A DNA stretch of 64,000 nucleotides from Cranoglanis bouderius (GCA_023630585.1 CM042558.1:14872300-14936299); one strand, 5' to 3'. Positions 45,091 to 57,220 are shown, counted from the stretch's first letter. The notes: generated from the sequence alone by a model not told the origin. Translations and numbers: made by a program.

Positions 45091-47230
45091 TGGTTGGGAA
45101 CAGTGATGACCAGTGATTGATTATTAATTGATTAGTCATTGGAACAATGGTAATCCATGATTGATCATTGGAACATTGGTAATCAGTGATTTGTCATTGG
45201 AACAATGGTATTCCATGATTGGTCATTGGAACAATGTAATCAGTGATTAGTCATTGGAACAATGTGATCTGTGATTGGTCATTGGGAACAATGGTAATCA
45301 CTGCTCATTGGAACAATGGTAATCAGTGTTTGCTCATTGGAACAGTGGTGATCAGTGATTGGTCATTGGAACAATGGTAATCTGTGATTTGTCATTGGGA
45401 ACAATGGTAATCAATGATCAGTGATTGATTGTTGAGAAATATGGTAATCAGGGATTGGTCATTAGAACAATTGTAATCAGTGATTGGTCATTGGGAACAA
45501 TGGTAATCAGTGACTATTCATTGGAACTGTGGTAATCAATGCTTGCTCATTGGAACAGTGGTTATCAGTGATTGGTCACTGGAACAGTGGTAATCAGTGA
45601 TTGGTCATTGGGAACAATGGTAATCAGTGACTATTCATTGGAACAGTGGTAATCAGTGATTGGTCATTGGAACAATGGTAATCTGTGATTTGTCATTGGG
45701 AACAATGGTAATCAATGATCAGTGATTGATTGTTGAGAAATATGGTAATCAGGGATTGGTCATTAGAACAATGGTAATCAGTGACTATTCATTGGAACTG
45801 TGGTAATCAGTGACTATTCATTGGAACTGTGGTAATCAGTGCTTGCTCATTGGAACAGTGGTTATCAGTGATTGGTCACTGGAACAGTGGTAATTGGAAC
45901 AGTGGTAATCAGTGACTATTCATTGGAACTGTGGTAATCAGTGACTATTCATTGGAACTGTGGTAATCAGTGATTGGTCACTGGAACAGTGGTAATTGGA
46001 ACAGTGGTAATCAGTGACTATTCATTGGAACTGTGGTAATCAGTGACTATTCATTGGAACTGTGGTAATCAGTGCTTGCTCATTGGAACAGTGGTTATCA
46101 GTGATTGGTCACTGGAACAGTGGTAATTGGAACAGTGGTAATCAGTGACTATTCATTGGAACTGTGGTAATCAGTGACTATTCATTGGAACTGTGGTAAT
46201 CAGTGCTTGCTCATTGGAACAGTGGTTATCAGTGATTGGTCACTGGAACAGTGGTAATCAGTGATTGGTCATTGGGAACAATGGTAATCAATGATCAGTG
46301 ATTGATTGTTGAGAAATATGGTAATCAGTGATTGGTCATTGGGAACAATGGTAATCAGTGACTATTCATTGGAACAGTGGTAATCAGTGACTATTCATTG
46401 GAACTGTGGTAATCAGTGCTTGCTCATTGGAACAGTGGTTATCAGTGATTGGTCATTGGGAACAATGGTAATCAGTGATTGGCCATTGGGATTGGTCGTT
46501 GAGAAAAATGGTAATCAGTGATTGGTCATTGGGAACAATGATAATCAGATACTAGTTGTTGAGAACAATGGTAATCAGTGATTGGTCATTAGCACAGTGG
46601 CTCCTCACTCAGTCGGTCTTTACTCAGTGATTACTCAGTAATCACTGTTTGCCCATTGGAACAAAGGTAATCAGTGATTGGTCATTGGGAACAATAGTAA
46701 TCAGTGATTGGTCATTGGAACAATGGTAATCAGTGTTTGCTCATTGGGAACAATGGTAATCAGTGTTTGCTCATTAGAACAGTGGCAATCAGTGATTGGC
46801 CATTGGAACAGTGGCAATCAGTGATTGGTCATTGGAACAGTGGTAATCAGTGTTTGCTCATTGGGAACAATGGTAATCAGTGTTTGCTCATTGGGAACAA
46901 TGGTAATCAGTGTTTGCTCATTAGAACAGTGGCAATCAATGATTGGTCATTGGAACAGTGGCAATCAGTGATTGGCCATTGGAACAGTGGTAATCAGTGA
47001 TTGGTCATTGGAACAGTGGTAATCAGTGATTGGTCATTGGAACAGTGGCAATCAGTGATTGGTCATTGGAACAGTGGCAATCAGTGATTGGCCATTGGAA
47101 CAGTGGTAATCAGTGATTGGTCATTGGAACAGTGGTAATCAGTGAGTGGCCATTGGGAACAATTGTAATATAGTGATTTGTCATTGGGATTGGTCATTAT
47201 AGCAATGGCTCCTCACTCAGTCAGGCTTTA
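45091..47230. repeat. Large minisatellite, 29-30 base unit, with higher-order repeats
   Basis: The unit is AATCAGTGATTGGTCATTGG followed by AACAGTGGT, 29 bases. Variants have GGGAACAATGGT (30 bases), GACTATTCATTGG or GTTTGCTCATTGG. It repeats for about 2.1 kb. Many units hold ATTGG twice, eight bases apart. Higher-order periods of 131 bases (with one 102-base version) occur at 45781-46270, and a 301-base period links 45361 and 45662. The block GTGGCTCCTCACTCAGTC near 46597 returns near 47206, another higher-order link. The ORF at 46704-47000 is only a translation of the array. Confidence 0.97.
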
Positions 47231-48169
47231 CTAACTGGGGATGAGTCGACTGAATCTGCTCTCTCATAACTCATAACCAGCAGCTGTGATGTGAGCTGGA
47301 GAAATTTGTCACTAGGTTTGTCACTAGGGTCTTTTTTAAGTCGCAACAAGGGTCTAAAAAGTCATTTAATCCAATGACAAACTCACAGAGTTAGTAGCAC
47401 TGGTAATGCATGCTCAAAAAGTTGCTGGAAATCACTGGATGATGAACATATGCAGATGACGGACACTACCCGAGCCGGGACGGTTATTGCAGTTTATGCT
47501 ATTTACCCGGCTTGAAGTGATGCACGTCAGCAAAAATGGTGACAGGAATCGGTTGCATGTATGAATACAAAGTACATACATCAGGAATGCAGTGTTTATA
47601 TTGTACACGGCTGTGTTCAGTTGTAAATGAGTGACCAAGCCAGCACTAACATTAATAGTCAAATGAACTCATCTACTGTTTTGGATGTTATGGGGCTAGA
47701 ACATGAGTCATTCAGTGACATCCACAAGACCAAAGTCACCAGCGTTTTAAATATGTGCAGTTTCCTACAGTCACACTAAAGCACAGAAGCTGTGCTTTCA
47801 AATGGATTGTTTCCACAAACGATAGAAACAAAATAGAAAAAGACGTTTTATTGTAGACAAAATGGAGAAAAACTAATGCCTGCACTCTGCAAGCTTCTGT
47901 TTCATGTGAAATGTCACAGGAGTGATGATGACATGCTTTCATGTTCTATATTCATGATCAGTGTCTGTGTTGCACTCACATACAGCATGTTAATTCTGCG
48001 CTGATATTGATACAATGTTTCAGGACAGCATGAACCCCAGTACCAATTAGGGCACAGTCCTAATGATTTGTTTGTTGTCCTAGTTATGTTATTTAGCTGT
48101 AGGCTACAGCCTTTTTTAATGTACACTACTGATTGTGGTGCCATTTGTGTCCTACTGATATTCCATTTA
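47231..48169. other. No gene recognised
   Basis: Unique sequence between the minisatellite and a Tc1 element. ORFs on the minus strand (47432-47942) lack splice support. Confidence 0.45.
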
Positions 48170-49464
48170 CAAATGCATATCAAAAAGTATTGGAACAGCA
48201 AGGCCAATTCTATTTTTTTTCGCTATACATTGAAGACATTTGGGTTTGAGATCACAAGACGAATATGAGACGACAGAACAGAATTTCAGCTTTCATTTCC
48301 TGATATTTACATCTAGATGTGTTAAACAACTTAGAACACTGGACTTTTTGTTTGAACCCACTCATTTTTTCAAGTGATATATACTATATATATATATTCT
48401 ATATTAATATATTGGAACACATGACTGCTCAGTTTCTTGCTGCCCAGTTGTGCCCTGTTAAATTGATTGTTTAAAGAATTAATAGCTCTGAATGTCAACT
48501 CTTGGTTTGAGCCCAAGAAGAAAAACCCAAAAACAACAGTCAGTGATATCACCAACAACCTCCACAGGACAGGGGTGAAGGTATCACAATACAACATTCA
48601 AAGAAGACTTCAAGTGCAGAAATATAGAGGCCATACCACCAGATGCAAACCACAAAAATTCTGGAACCAAGATTAACCTCTACCAAAGTGATGGGAAGTG
48701 TTGAGAAAGAATGGGTCACTGCTAATGATCCAAAACATAGAAGCTCATCAGTCAAGCATAGTGGCCATGGCTTGGGCTTGCATGGCTGCTTCTGGAACAG
48801 GCTCACTAATCTTTATTGATGATGTAACTCATGATGGTAGCAGCAGAATGAATTCAGAAGTCTACAGAAACGATCTGTCTTCCAATTTACAGAGAAATGC
48901 ATCCAATCTAATTGGTAGGAACTTCATCATGCAGCAAGACAATGACCCAAAAAGCACTGGCAACACTACAAATGACTTCATCGGGTGAAGACAGAAGGTT
49001 TTAGACCGACCAAGTCAATCACCAGACCTTAACCCAGTTGAGCAGGAGACTCAACAACTGAAAGAAGCTGCAGTACAAACCTGGAATAGCAACGCAAAAG
49101 AAAAACCAACAGTTTGGTGATGTCAGTGGGTCACCGGCTTGATGCAGTTATTGCAAGTAAGGGATATGCAACCAAATATTAAGTGTTATTTACCTTAATT
49201 TACTTTAAGACTCTGTACTTTTGCTTACCTAAAAACTGGGTGGTCTGCCACCAAAGAGTGCCATGATCTAAGTTGGGTGGGTTCAAACGAAAGGTGCCAT
49301 GTTCTTAGTTATTTAACACATCTAGATGTAAATATGAGGAAATGAAGCTGAAATTCTGATCTGTCGTCCCATATTCATCTTTCGATCTCAAACTCAAATG
49401 TCTTCAATGTATAACAAAAACAATAGAATTGGCCCTGCTGTTCCAATACTTTCAAAGGGGACTG
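48170..49464 (+). mobile_element. Tc1/mariner element, family D, long TIRs
   Basis: The right end reads inward CAGTCCCCTTTGAAAGTATT then GGAACAGCAGGGCCAATTCT, and the left shows AAAAAGTATTGGAACAGCAA then GGCCAATTCT. The TIRs extend nearly 200 bases, to the shared TTTACATCTAGATGTGTTAA phrase and its complement near 49310. TA flanks both ends. The outermost left bases are diverged. Confidence 0.92.
48467..49182 (+). pseudogene. Tc1-type transposase, family D, frameshifted
   Basis: Open pieces are 48467-48676 (PKTTVSDITNNLHRTGVKVS, a second HTH type) and 48698-48988 (GSLIFIDDVTHDGSSRMNSE to FIMQQDNDPKSTGN). After a frameshift the text is KVLDRPSQSPDLNPVEQ, so the second aspartate and the glutamate of the DDE triad are both still readable, though in different frames. 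The N-terminal HTH is incomplete. Inactive. Confidence 0.85.
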
Positions 49465-51051
49465 TATATAAAGTAAAGCTAAAAGATAATATAAACAAAA
49501 TGTCCTTTGTAAATGTGCATGTCTTTAAGATAAATAACTACATCACTTATAATATAATTTACCTTTCACAGCCCACTATAACTTCATTTTACCTTGAAAT
49601 ATAATCATTAAAATACTTCAAAAATCACATTATCTTTGCATTAACGTGTGATTCAGTTTAACATTTCATACTTGAAATAACGTGTTCCATGAGTCATCCA
49701 TTATAACTTATGAAAAATTTATATTTTAAGAGCCACAACATTCACTTAACCCTGTTCGCTGTACACATTCACCCCGATGAGATATTTGCATTATTCCACA
49801 AGTCAACAGGAAGGATATTCAACAGGAAGTTGCATCATCCAAATTTCCTGAAGATCACGGGAAGAAGTACATGAGCACCTTGTCTCATTCTTTATTTTAG
49901 ATGATATAGTTTGAAAGTACAACACTGCTACCCAAATTATAGACTGGAAGTAAATTCTTTATTTAAAAAATAATAATTTTAAGTAAATCATTAGAAGGTC
50001 GTTAATACCATTATGCTGTTAGCAGTTATGTGCATGTATGTTATGCAGCTTTTATGTGTTTTTGCTAATACTATGGTAAAAAAACAAAAACAAACCCTGA
50101 ACCCTGTTACACATTTAAAAGCAAAATGCAGCGTCAACAAAGAAATGGTTAAGCACATGTTTTCTTAGATTGGGAGGGGAAAATGGCACCCCAGACATAG
50201 AAGGACACAAATATAACATTGATATACAGTACGTTTAAACCTACATTTATGTGTGGACACACAGCTTTAACGGTGCAAAGAATCTTGGGAACAAAGTGTC
50301 ATTCAGTTCCTTTAGTAAAGAAGGGTGCTTTGAAGGACATATGGCTGGTGTGAGTGTTCTGCGTAGGCAGCATTGCTTCAGAATGGACACCACTTTCAGT
50401 AAAATATCCAAGCTAAAAGAAGGGAAAATATGAAGCTGTAGCACTGTGGCCTTCAATAACATGACATTAGTCACCATGTTATGCAATTTCATGGACTTGA
50501 CCATGTCTCGGCTATTTGAGAGCTTTGGTGTTTAACAGTAGGGAAATTCCATGCGTTGCTGCAGGGCTAGAGTCCAGTCTTCGGGTGATTCTCCTGCACT
50601 GAGGGATGAGTTGGACCTGTACTGCACTGCAACCTGTTTCTTCCATTAAGTCAGCAAAGCCATGTTTTTAGTGTGTATTGTGGAGGCACGTCGTCTACAC
50701 ATATTTATTCTCAGCTTAATCTAAATGTAGTAAGTCAGCCTTTTTACATTATTTCCTAAAATAGCATGATAAGTCTGTTAATAAAATTAATTAACATTAA
50801 TTAAAACTTTAATTGGAATTATAGTTATAGCTTGCGCAGATACCAAACAATAAAACGGTGGCCGTCAGCTTCTCTTATTTGTTAACTCCATTTGACTCGT
50901 AGCTCCAGTACAAATCTCAGACATCATACACGTATTTGGCGATCAAGTACAACTTTTGTGTAAATATTAGGCTATTTCTTTGTTGAATGATCACTTTTTT
51001 GTCATACATGGTTCCATACATGAAGTTTTGCTGACTGGAATTTAATTACAT
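49465..51051. other. No gene recognised
   Basis: AT-rich unique sequence. ORFs at 49398-49604 and 50247-50504 lack support. Confidence 0.45.
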
Positions 51052-51350
51052 TTTGGGGGGTTGGGGGTTCGATTCGGAGTTTTCATGTTCTCCCCGTGCT
51101 TCGGGGGTTTCCTCCGGGTACCCCGGTTTCCTCCCCCGGTGCAAAGACATGCGCTGTAGGCTGATTGGCATCTCTAAATTGTCCATAGTGTGTGAATAGG
51201 TGTGTGAGTACGTGTGTGATTGTGCCCTGTGATGGGTTGGCACCCTATCCAGGATGTCCGCCTTGTGCCCCAAGTTCCCTGGGATAGGCTACAGGCTCCC
51301 CGCAACCCTGTGTACCATAAGCAGTAAAATAAATGGATGGGTGGATGGAT
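51052..51350 (+). mobile_element. Fish retroposon copy with GATG tail
   Basis: The best-preserved local copy. It has TTCATGTTCTCCCCGTGCTT, CGGGTACCCCGGTTTCCTCC, GACATGCGCTGTAGGCTGAT, GGCATCTCTAAATTGTCCAT, GATGGGTTGGCACCCTATCC and TGGGATAGGCTACAGGCTCC, ending in ATGGATGGGTGGATGGAT. Same family as 42050-42340. Confidence 0.8.
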
Positions 51351-51844
51351 ATTATTGTGTTAAATAAAATACAATTTAATTAATTAACACTTTATACTAA
51401 GTACTTTTAAACATTTTAAAAATGTTGTCCACCATACTTGCACGTACCTTTTTATACATACTGTGTATTTTATCGATGACTCAAAGAGAAGACTTTTTTT
51501 TGTAGCCGTATGTTAATTGGAAACATACAGTATGTATTATATTTAACTAGATTAACTAACCTTTAACAATATTCTATGCATACAGATATTAGCACTACAG
51601 TACTCATAGGATTCTGCTTACTCATTTATATTAGCTATGACCATACAATATTACATACACTGCAAAAAATATTGTGAAGAAAGTCAAATTTATGTACTAT
51701 GTCTCATTATGAGCTTATTGAATAACAAATCTAAAATTATTATGTAATAATGTAAGCTGTATTATATAAAATTAGTAAGAAAGGCTTGTTCTATATAAGC
51801 CTTTCTTACTCATTTCAACTGGCAATTAATTTACATCTTTCAAG
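51351..51844. other. No gene recognised
   Basis: AT-rich unique sequence between the retroposon and the RTE fragment. Confidence 0.45.
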
Positions 51845-51861
51845 AAATAAACTAATAGAAT

Positions 51862-52278
51862 CTTCTTCTTTTCCTTTCGGCTGTTCCCTTCAGGGGTCGC
51901 CACAGCGAATCATCTGCCTCCATCTAGCCCTATCCCCTGCATCCTCTTCTCTCAGACCGACTACCTTCATGTCCTCCTTCACTACATCCATAAACCTCCT
52001 CTTTGGTCTTCCTCTCGGCCTCCTGCCTGGCAGCTCTAACCTCGGCATCCTTTTACCGATATATTCACTCTCCCTCCTCTGAACATGTCCAAACCATCTC
52101 AACCTGGCCTCTCTAACTTTGTCTCCAAAACATCTCACATGTGCTGTCCCCCTGATGTACTCATTCCTGATCCTATCCATCCTCGTCACTCCCAAAGAGA
52201 ACCTCAACATCTTTAGCTCTGCTACCTCTAACTCTTCCTCCTGTCTTCCTCAGTGCAACTGTCTCCAAACCATACAAC
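51862..52278 (-). mobile_element. 5'-truncated RTE-type LINE with 17-base target duplication
   Basis: A 417-base insertion lies between two perfect copies of AAATAAACTAATAGAAT (51845-51861 and 52279-52295). On the minus strand it encodes the end of a reverse transcriptase ORF and finishes in an AAGAAGAAG-like tail just before the duplication. The perfect duplication and readable ORF suggest a fairly recent insertion by target-primed reverse transcription. Confidence 0.9.
51890..52276 (-). pseudogene. C-terminal end of an RTE-type LINE ORF
   Basis: The minus strand reads MLRFSLGVTRMDRIRNEYIR, then VREARLRWFGHVQRRESEYI, then GRRPRGRPKRRFMDVVKEDM and ends MIRCGDP. The RWFGHVQRR followed by GRPKRRF signature is typical of the C-terminus of RTE/BovB-type LINE proteins. 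Upstream codons VAELK precede the first Met, so the ORF continues past the 5' truncation. The reverse transcriptase and endonuclease domains are absent, so this is a dead-on-arrival copy. Confidence 0.85.
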
Positions 52279-52295
52279 AAATAAACTAATAGAAT

Positions 52296-53173
52296 AAGGC
52301 AACTTTATATTTGTTTTATAATCTAATAATGAGAAAATATTAGACAAATCTGCCTATATATTCATGGCAAAGTGTATGTCTTGTTCCAAATAAGGCAGTC
52401 AGTGTTGTGCCTTTTAAATAATTTACCTAGATGTCAGATTTTCCTCATTAATAAAGCACTATATAGAGTATCTGTTGTGTTTTGTACGTTGCTACAGATT
52501 TAAATTTGGTTTAGAGAGTTCAAACTTAGGAGTAAAGTAGAGCAGTGTGATTACTTTTTCCCCCAGAAAGTAATGAGTAAAGCAATACCATTACACTTTG
52601 AGAGACATAATTAGTAATTTGTAATAGATTACTTTCTTTGACTTACTGCCCCAAAATTGGTCATGCATAATAAAAGGAGTTGGCTATAGAGCAGGAAATT
52701 AAATCCCTGTTAATAAATAAACCTACATCCATTTTTCACCCTGAATTGTCCACACATTCAACCCTTAAGGCAGATTTAGAAAAAAAATAAAATAAAGCAC
52801 TTTTTTTTTAAGACAGAAATTGAAGGAACTCTATTTGCAGTGTGTGTATACAGTACATGAATATGTGTATAAAAGTAAAATGTGTTTGCTCTATCCTGAC
52901 TTGCTGACTAGCGCAGAGTAATACACTCTGACTTCATTTTGCCATTTCCCCTCTGAAATGGCCATCGCCATCTTAAACGCAGTTCTATTACTTCAGCTCA
53001 GGTGAAGTTTGACCTCATGGAGGCCCGAGGGATCGAGTCAACACCGCTATAGATTTCAGCTTCCGAACTTACAGAGAAAATGTAGTGTTGTAGCAAAAAA
53101 AAAAAGCTGTTTATTAAAGCACACAGGTGCAAGAAAAATAACTTCATGATATGTAAAGAATAAAACAAGACAG
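52296..53173. other. No gene recognised
   Basis: AT-rich unique sequence; the ORF at 52998-53237 has no support. Confidence 0.45.
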
Positions 53174-53743
53174 GGCATGCTGTTATAGGAAAATAAGCAA
53201 CGACGGGGTCGTGTGATGCGAACTGACATGAAGCCAAGTTACTGTTACCACTCTGAAGCTGATTATTTTCTAATTTCCCAGTGATTAGTGGAATGAAAAG
53301 TCATACTTATGGAGTGTTATAGAGCCTACTGTATAAACAATTGTTCTCTCTCATCCTCTGTTTTTTCTCTTTCATGAGGTTAATAATATCGCTTTATCGA
53401 GAAACCACAAACCCCTCTGTCCAGAAGACTTTCCCTTGTTGGAGAACGTAAAGCTTTACCTCTGACTCCTGCAAAGCACTGATACTGGAGACTCCTTCCA
53501 AAAATGCTAAATCAACGTCTTACAAAACGTCACCACAATAAGGATTACAGACATTTAAAAACATTTGTTTGTGTGAAGCATCCACCATACAAGTCCCAGC
53601 GTAAGGGTTCGTGTAAGTACTACAGAAACGATAACGTGTAAGAAAGAGCTCAATAATGTAAACGTTGCAGACAGAACTACTGTCAGAGCTGCTGTTATAG
53701 TAAATGAATCGGCACCTTCTGACCAGCATTCAAGCATGTTGTG
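53174..53743 (+). mobile_element. Copy of the GCTGTTATAGGAAAATAA miniature family
   Basis: It starts GGCATGCTGTTATAGGAAAA and ends near GACCAGCATTCAAGCATG, the same two ends as the element at 13833-14255 in opposite orientation. The internal AAGCTTTACCTCTGA and AGAAGACTTTCCC are shared with it. It is about 570 bases, longer than the other copy, and has no reading frame. Confidence 0.55.
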
Positions 53744-55025
53744 GTGTCATTCAAAAATTAAACATATTTGTCTAATTGAAATTGGGATTTATGTAGATCT
53801 TACATTTGTGCTGTTATAGGTTAATCATTATATGTGGGCGTGTTAAGGTCATTATAAGACTAGAACTTTAACTTAAAACGTAACCACTCAGGGCCTGACT
53901 TACTAGCAGGATCCAAAGATTTGCAGGTTGCATCTTTCACAAGGGCAAAGTAGCCCTTGTCTTGTCTGTTTTGCTTTAATCACTATGCAAAATTTAGGCC
54001 GTTTCTAGGTAAAAAAAAAAATAAAATAAAAAAAATCCAGTGTGGTGTCTATGCAAATCGATTACTTCAGGATCTTTCAACACCTGCAGTGTCCTTTACT
54101 GCAGCATGAAGGTCTCCTTGGCAATGACAACTGTGCGTGCAATTTAATACAGCCGATTGGCAGGTATTAAACTTCCCTAATCCTGTTTATGCAATTTGTA
54201 GACAAAAATAAAAGCCCTGTTTCGGTAAAATTATTTCAAAAATTTTTTTTTAGTCTCTCAGAACAAAGAGAATGTTAATTTAGTTGTATGTCTTTCGTTA
54301 CATGTACGTGATGAACAAAACACATTCTTATTTTGTGTTCACACCAAGTTTTAATGAATATTTTTGGCGTTTTTTTTTTCACCGCCTTAATCTGAACTGG
54401 ACATGGTTACCAAGAACATTTAGTCCACATAAAACCCTCATTTAAATATTGTGTCTTCCCCTTAAACAAATATTCTTTGTAAATCACCAACACCACACCC
54501 GCTACGAGCTATTTTATCCGACTGCACACACAAATAATTTAGTACTCTAGAGCTAACAAATGTATAGGTATAAACAGCGAAGTAACTGAATATACTGCAA
54601 CTTGTTATAACTCACTAGAGCAAAAGCATCCATTAGTCGACCTTGCTGAGCGTTTTCACTGTACACACACAGAAGTGAATGAATAGGAGCTGAAATAATA
54701 GGAACGTCTGAACGAAGCTTTAACAATACCCACATTATGAGCGCTATTGTTATTACAGTAGCTCGGTGGAATCAGTCAGAAAATCATTGTTCCCGCTAAT
54801 GGAAATGGTAATTACCTTTAATGCACAGTAGTGCAGGCTATATCATGTAAATCCTCTCCTCATACAAAAGGTTGTGGCCCTGCAGTGAATAGTACTTTGT
54901 TAAAAGCCTTGAATAAAACTGTTGCATACAGACAAACTGCGTTCAGCTAGCTTTTAAAAAAATTTTATCACGACTGTGTGTTTTGCTGTAGGTGATAATC
55001 AGGCGTGTTTAGCACAGGTGACCAG

Positions 55026-55028
<3 letters not shown>
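53744..55028. other. No gene recognised
   Basis: AT-rich unique sequence with A/T homopolymers. No exon or repeat family was recognised. Confidence 0.45.

Positions 55029-55067
<39 letters not shown>
55029..55067. repeat. (GT)n microsatellite
   Basis: GT dinucleotides. A further (AC)n lies at about 55213-55240. Confidence 0.9.
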
Positions 55068-55068
<1 letters not shown>

Positions 55069-55212
55069 AGCTGCATTTTTAATTAGAGCAACATGATTAG
55101 ATATATTTTAATTATTTCCAACGCAGTGGTGCTGTTGAGAGATGTCACATGGCTCCTCCTTTTAATGTCTGCCATCTGTCTACTTTATAAAAAAAAAAAG
55201 AGGGAAAAAAAG

Positions 55213-55243
<31 letters not shown>

Positions 55244-56574
55244 GCCTGTCTCCTCCAAACCCTCCATGTCGTCCAGAAAGGGACAAGATACCTTTCACAT
55301 CTTTCCCTTCATGTCTGCTATATTGTTTCCGTTCCTGTATCCGCCCTCTTCTGCATACCTGAGCTCACACACGCTCATGATTGGCTACTGTTGCTGTGAC
55401 TGACAGGAGAGACAGAGTATGTCATCCCTCCCACCCAGACAGCACAACTAATTTCGCTCCATTGGCTCCTGACCATGTCCTGAGTACCATTATCAGGATT
55501 TGAACTCACGATCTTCCAACGATATGAGCCTAGAACCTTCCTTCATTTCCTTTTAAGACCAGTCTTTCCCCAGTCTTGCACTTCCAGTCCCCTGCACTGT
55601 ATATAGTGTTTTCTTTCCTCCTCTGACACTCTTACAACCTCATTTAGGACTCGTGTCAGGTGTAGAGAAATCAGTAAAATGTACGAACACCACCTTAAAT
55701 AATACATATTTATACACTATTGTTTCCTCTAGTGCCATTGCAAAACATGGACTCTTTACTCTTCTTTGACAGAATTAGCGTCCCGTAGGCTTAAACTTAA
55801 GTCATGTCTCCACAAAGAGTGTGTGTGTGTAATTTTCTGAGCCGTGCACCTCCCCTGCTCATAACTGTACGTGCAGATTTGCCGACAGAGATGCATAATG
55901 CAGGAGCGCCACCATCAATTATGCAGCATTTATTCATACCATAGCAATACCTAATTGATTTGATTCTCTTTGCTTCATGTATTATTGAGCAGACGGGTCC
56001 CCGCGTGTGTTTCCTCTCTGCCTCTGGATGTTGCCATCGGCCACGGAGTATTACATAGACGCTTGAAATTCTGAAACGCCAGCTCGAAATTGCCCTTTTT
56101 GGCCATGATCATGAATTACAGATATGTGAGGTTAGATGGGTGGATACTGAGCTTTATTGAGCATTCAAAAGCTTCAGCAGCAAAATGTTTGTGTTGCTGT
56201 GACGCATTACAGGGCATCGCTTGAATAAAGTATGTTGCACCCACGCCGCACACAGATTATCAACAGCGATGAAACGTTGAATTATATGGACATCTTTATC
56301 TTGAGCCGAGTTACACCTGGATGGCGGGCCGGATGGTGTTTGGGAATAAAATACAGGGTTTATAAGAAATTCTAAGACGTTAAACATGAGCTAAATATGA
56401 GGCAAAATCAATAGAAAAATATTACATAAAGTTAATATCATTCTAACTTATAAAGAGAGAGAGAGTTCAGTGTGATGCTCGGTTTACCATTTAATGATGT
56501 TTGTGCTGTAATGATTTTAGGAGACTTCCTTTCATATCTATTTACTTACTTACATTCTTACCTACTTATTTACT
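55068..56574. other. Unique sequence; candidate conserved element at 55850-56310
   Basis: Segment 55850-56310 is repeat-free with balanced composition. It contains GATGCATAATGCAGG, CATCAATTATGCAG and CATTTATTCATA, POU- and homeodomain-like words. Otherwise nothing was recognised. Confidence 0.35.
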
Positions 56575-56590
56575 TGGGGGGGGGGGGGGT
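56575..56590. repeat. G homopolymer
   Basis: About 14 G residues at the edge of a TTAC-rich stretch and the Tc1 fragment. Confidence 0.85.
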
Positions 56591-56597
56591 TCTCCAT

Positions 56598-57220
56598 TCA
56601 GTCTCTTCTTCAGGAGGTGAAATGCTGCTCAACTGGTTAAGGTCTGGTGATTGACTTGGCCAGTCTATAACCTTCCATTTCCCCCCCGATGAAGTCATTT
56701 GTAGTGTTGCCAGTGCTTTTTGGGTCATTGTCTTGCTGCATGATGCAGTTCCTACCAATTAGATTGGATGCATGTCTCTGTAAATTGGAAGACAGATTGT
56801 TTCTGTAGACTTCTGAATTAATTCGGCTGCTACCATCATGAGTTACATCATCAATAAAGATTAGTGAGCCTGCTTGACTGATGAGCTTCTATGTGTTGGA
56901 TCATGAGCCGATCCATTCTTTCTCCACACTTTATCCTTTCCATCACTTTGTTAGATGCTAATCTTGGTTCCAGAACTTTTGTGTATCTCTGTATTTCTTT
57001 GCTAATTCCAATCTGGCTTTCTGATTCTTGGTGCTGATGAGTGGTTTGCATCTTGTGGTATGGCCTCTATACTTGAAGTCTTCTTTGAATGGTGTATTGT
57101 GATAACTTCACCCCTGCCCAGTGGAGGATGTTGGTGATGTTACTAACTGTTGTTTTTGGGTTTTTCTTTTAGGGCTCAAACCAAGAATACACATTCAGTG
57201 CTATTAATTCTTTAAACAAT
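56598..57220 (-). pseudogene. Tc1-type transposase, family D, truncated
   Basis: On the minus strand NCIMQQDNDPKSTGNTTNDF-like text precedes WPSQSPDLN near 56640-56760, the conserved DDE aspartate region. Upstream pieces include MIQHIEAHQSS near 56900. Frameshifts separate the pieces and the end is lost at the truncation. Inactive. Confidence 0.75.

Noticed and set aside
46704..47000. 98-codon ORF made of repeated NGNQCLLI and IGHWN words
   Set aside because: It is a translation of the minisatellite; the frame shifts between 29- and 30-base units and there is no gene signal.
45091..47230. CRISPR-like regular repeats
   Set aside because: Repeats are directly adjacent with no unique spacers, and the DNA is clearly eukaryotic.
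51786..52082. 98-codon plus-strand ORF
   Set aside because: It is antisense to the RTE LINE fragment, whose minus-strand protein signature is clear.
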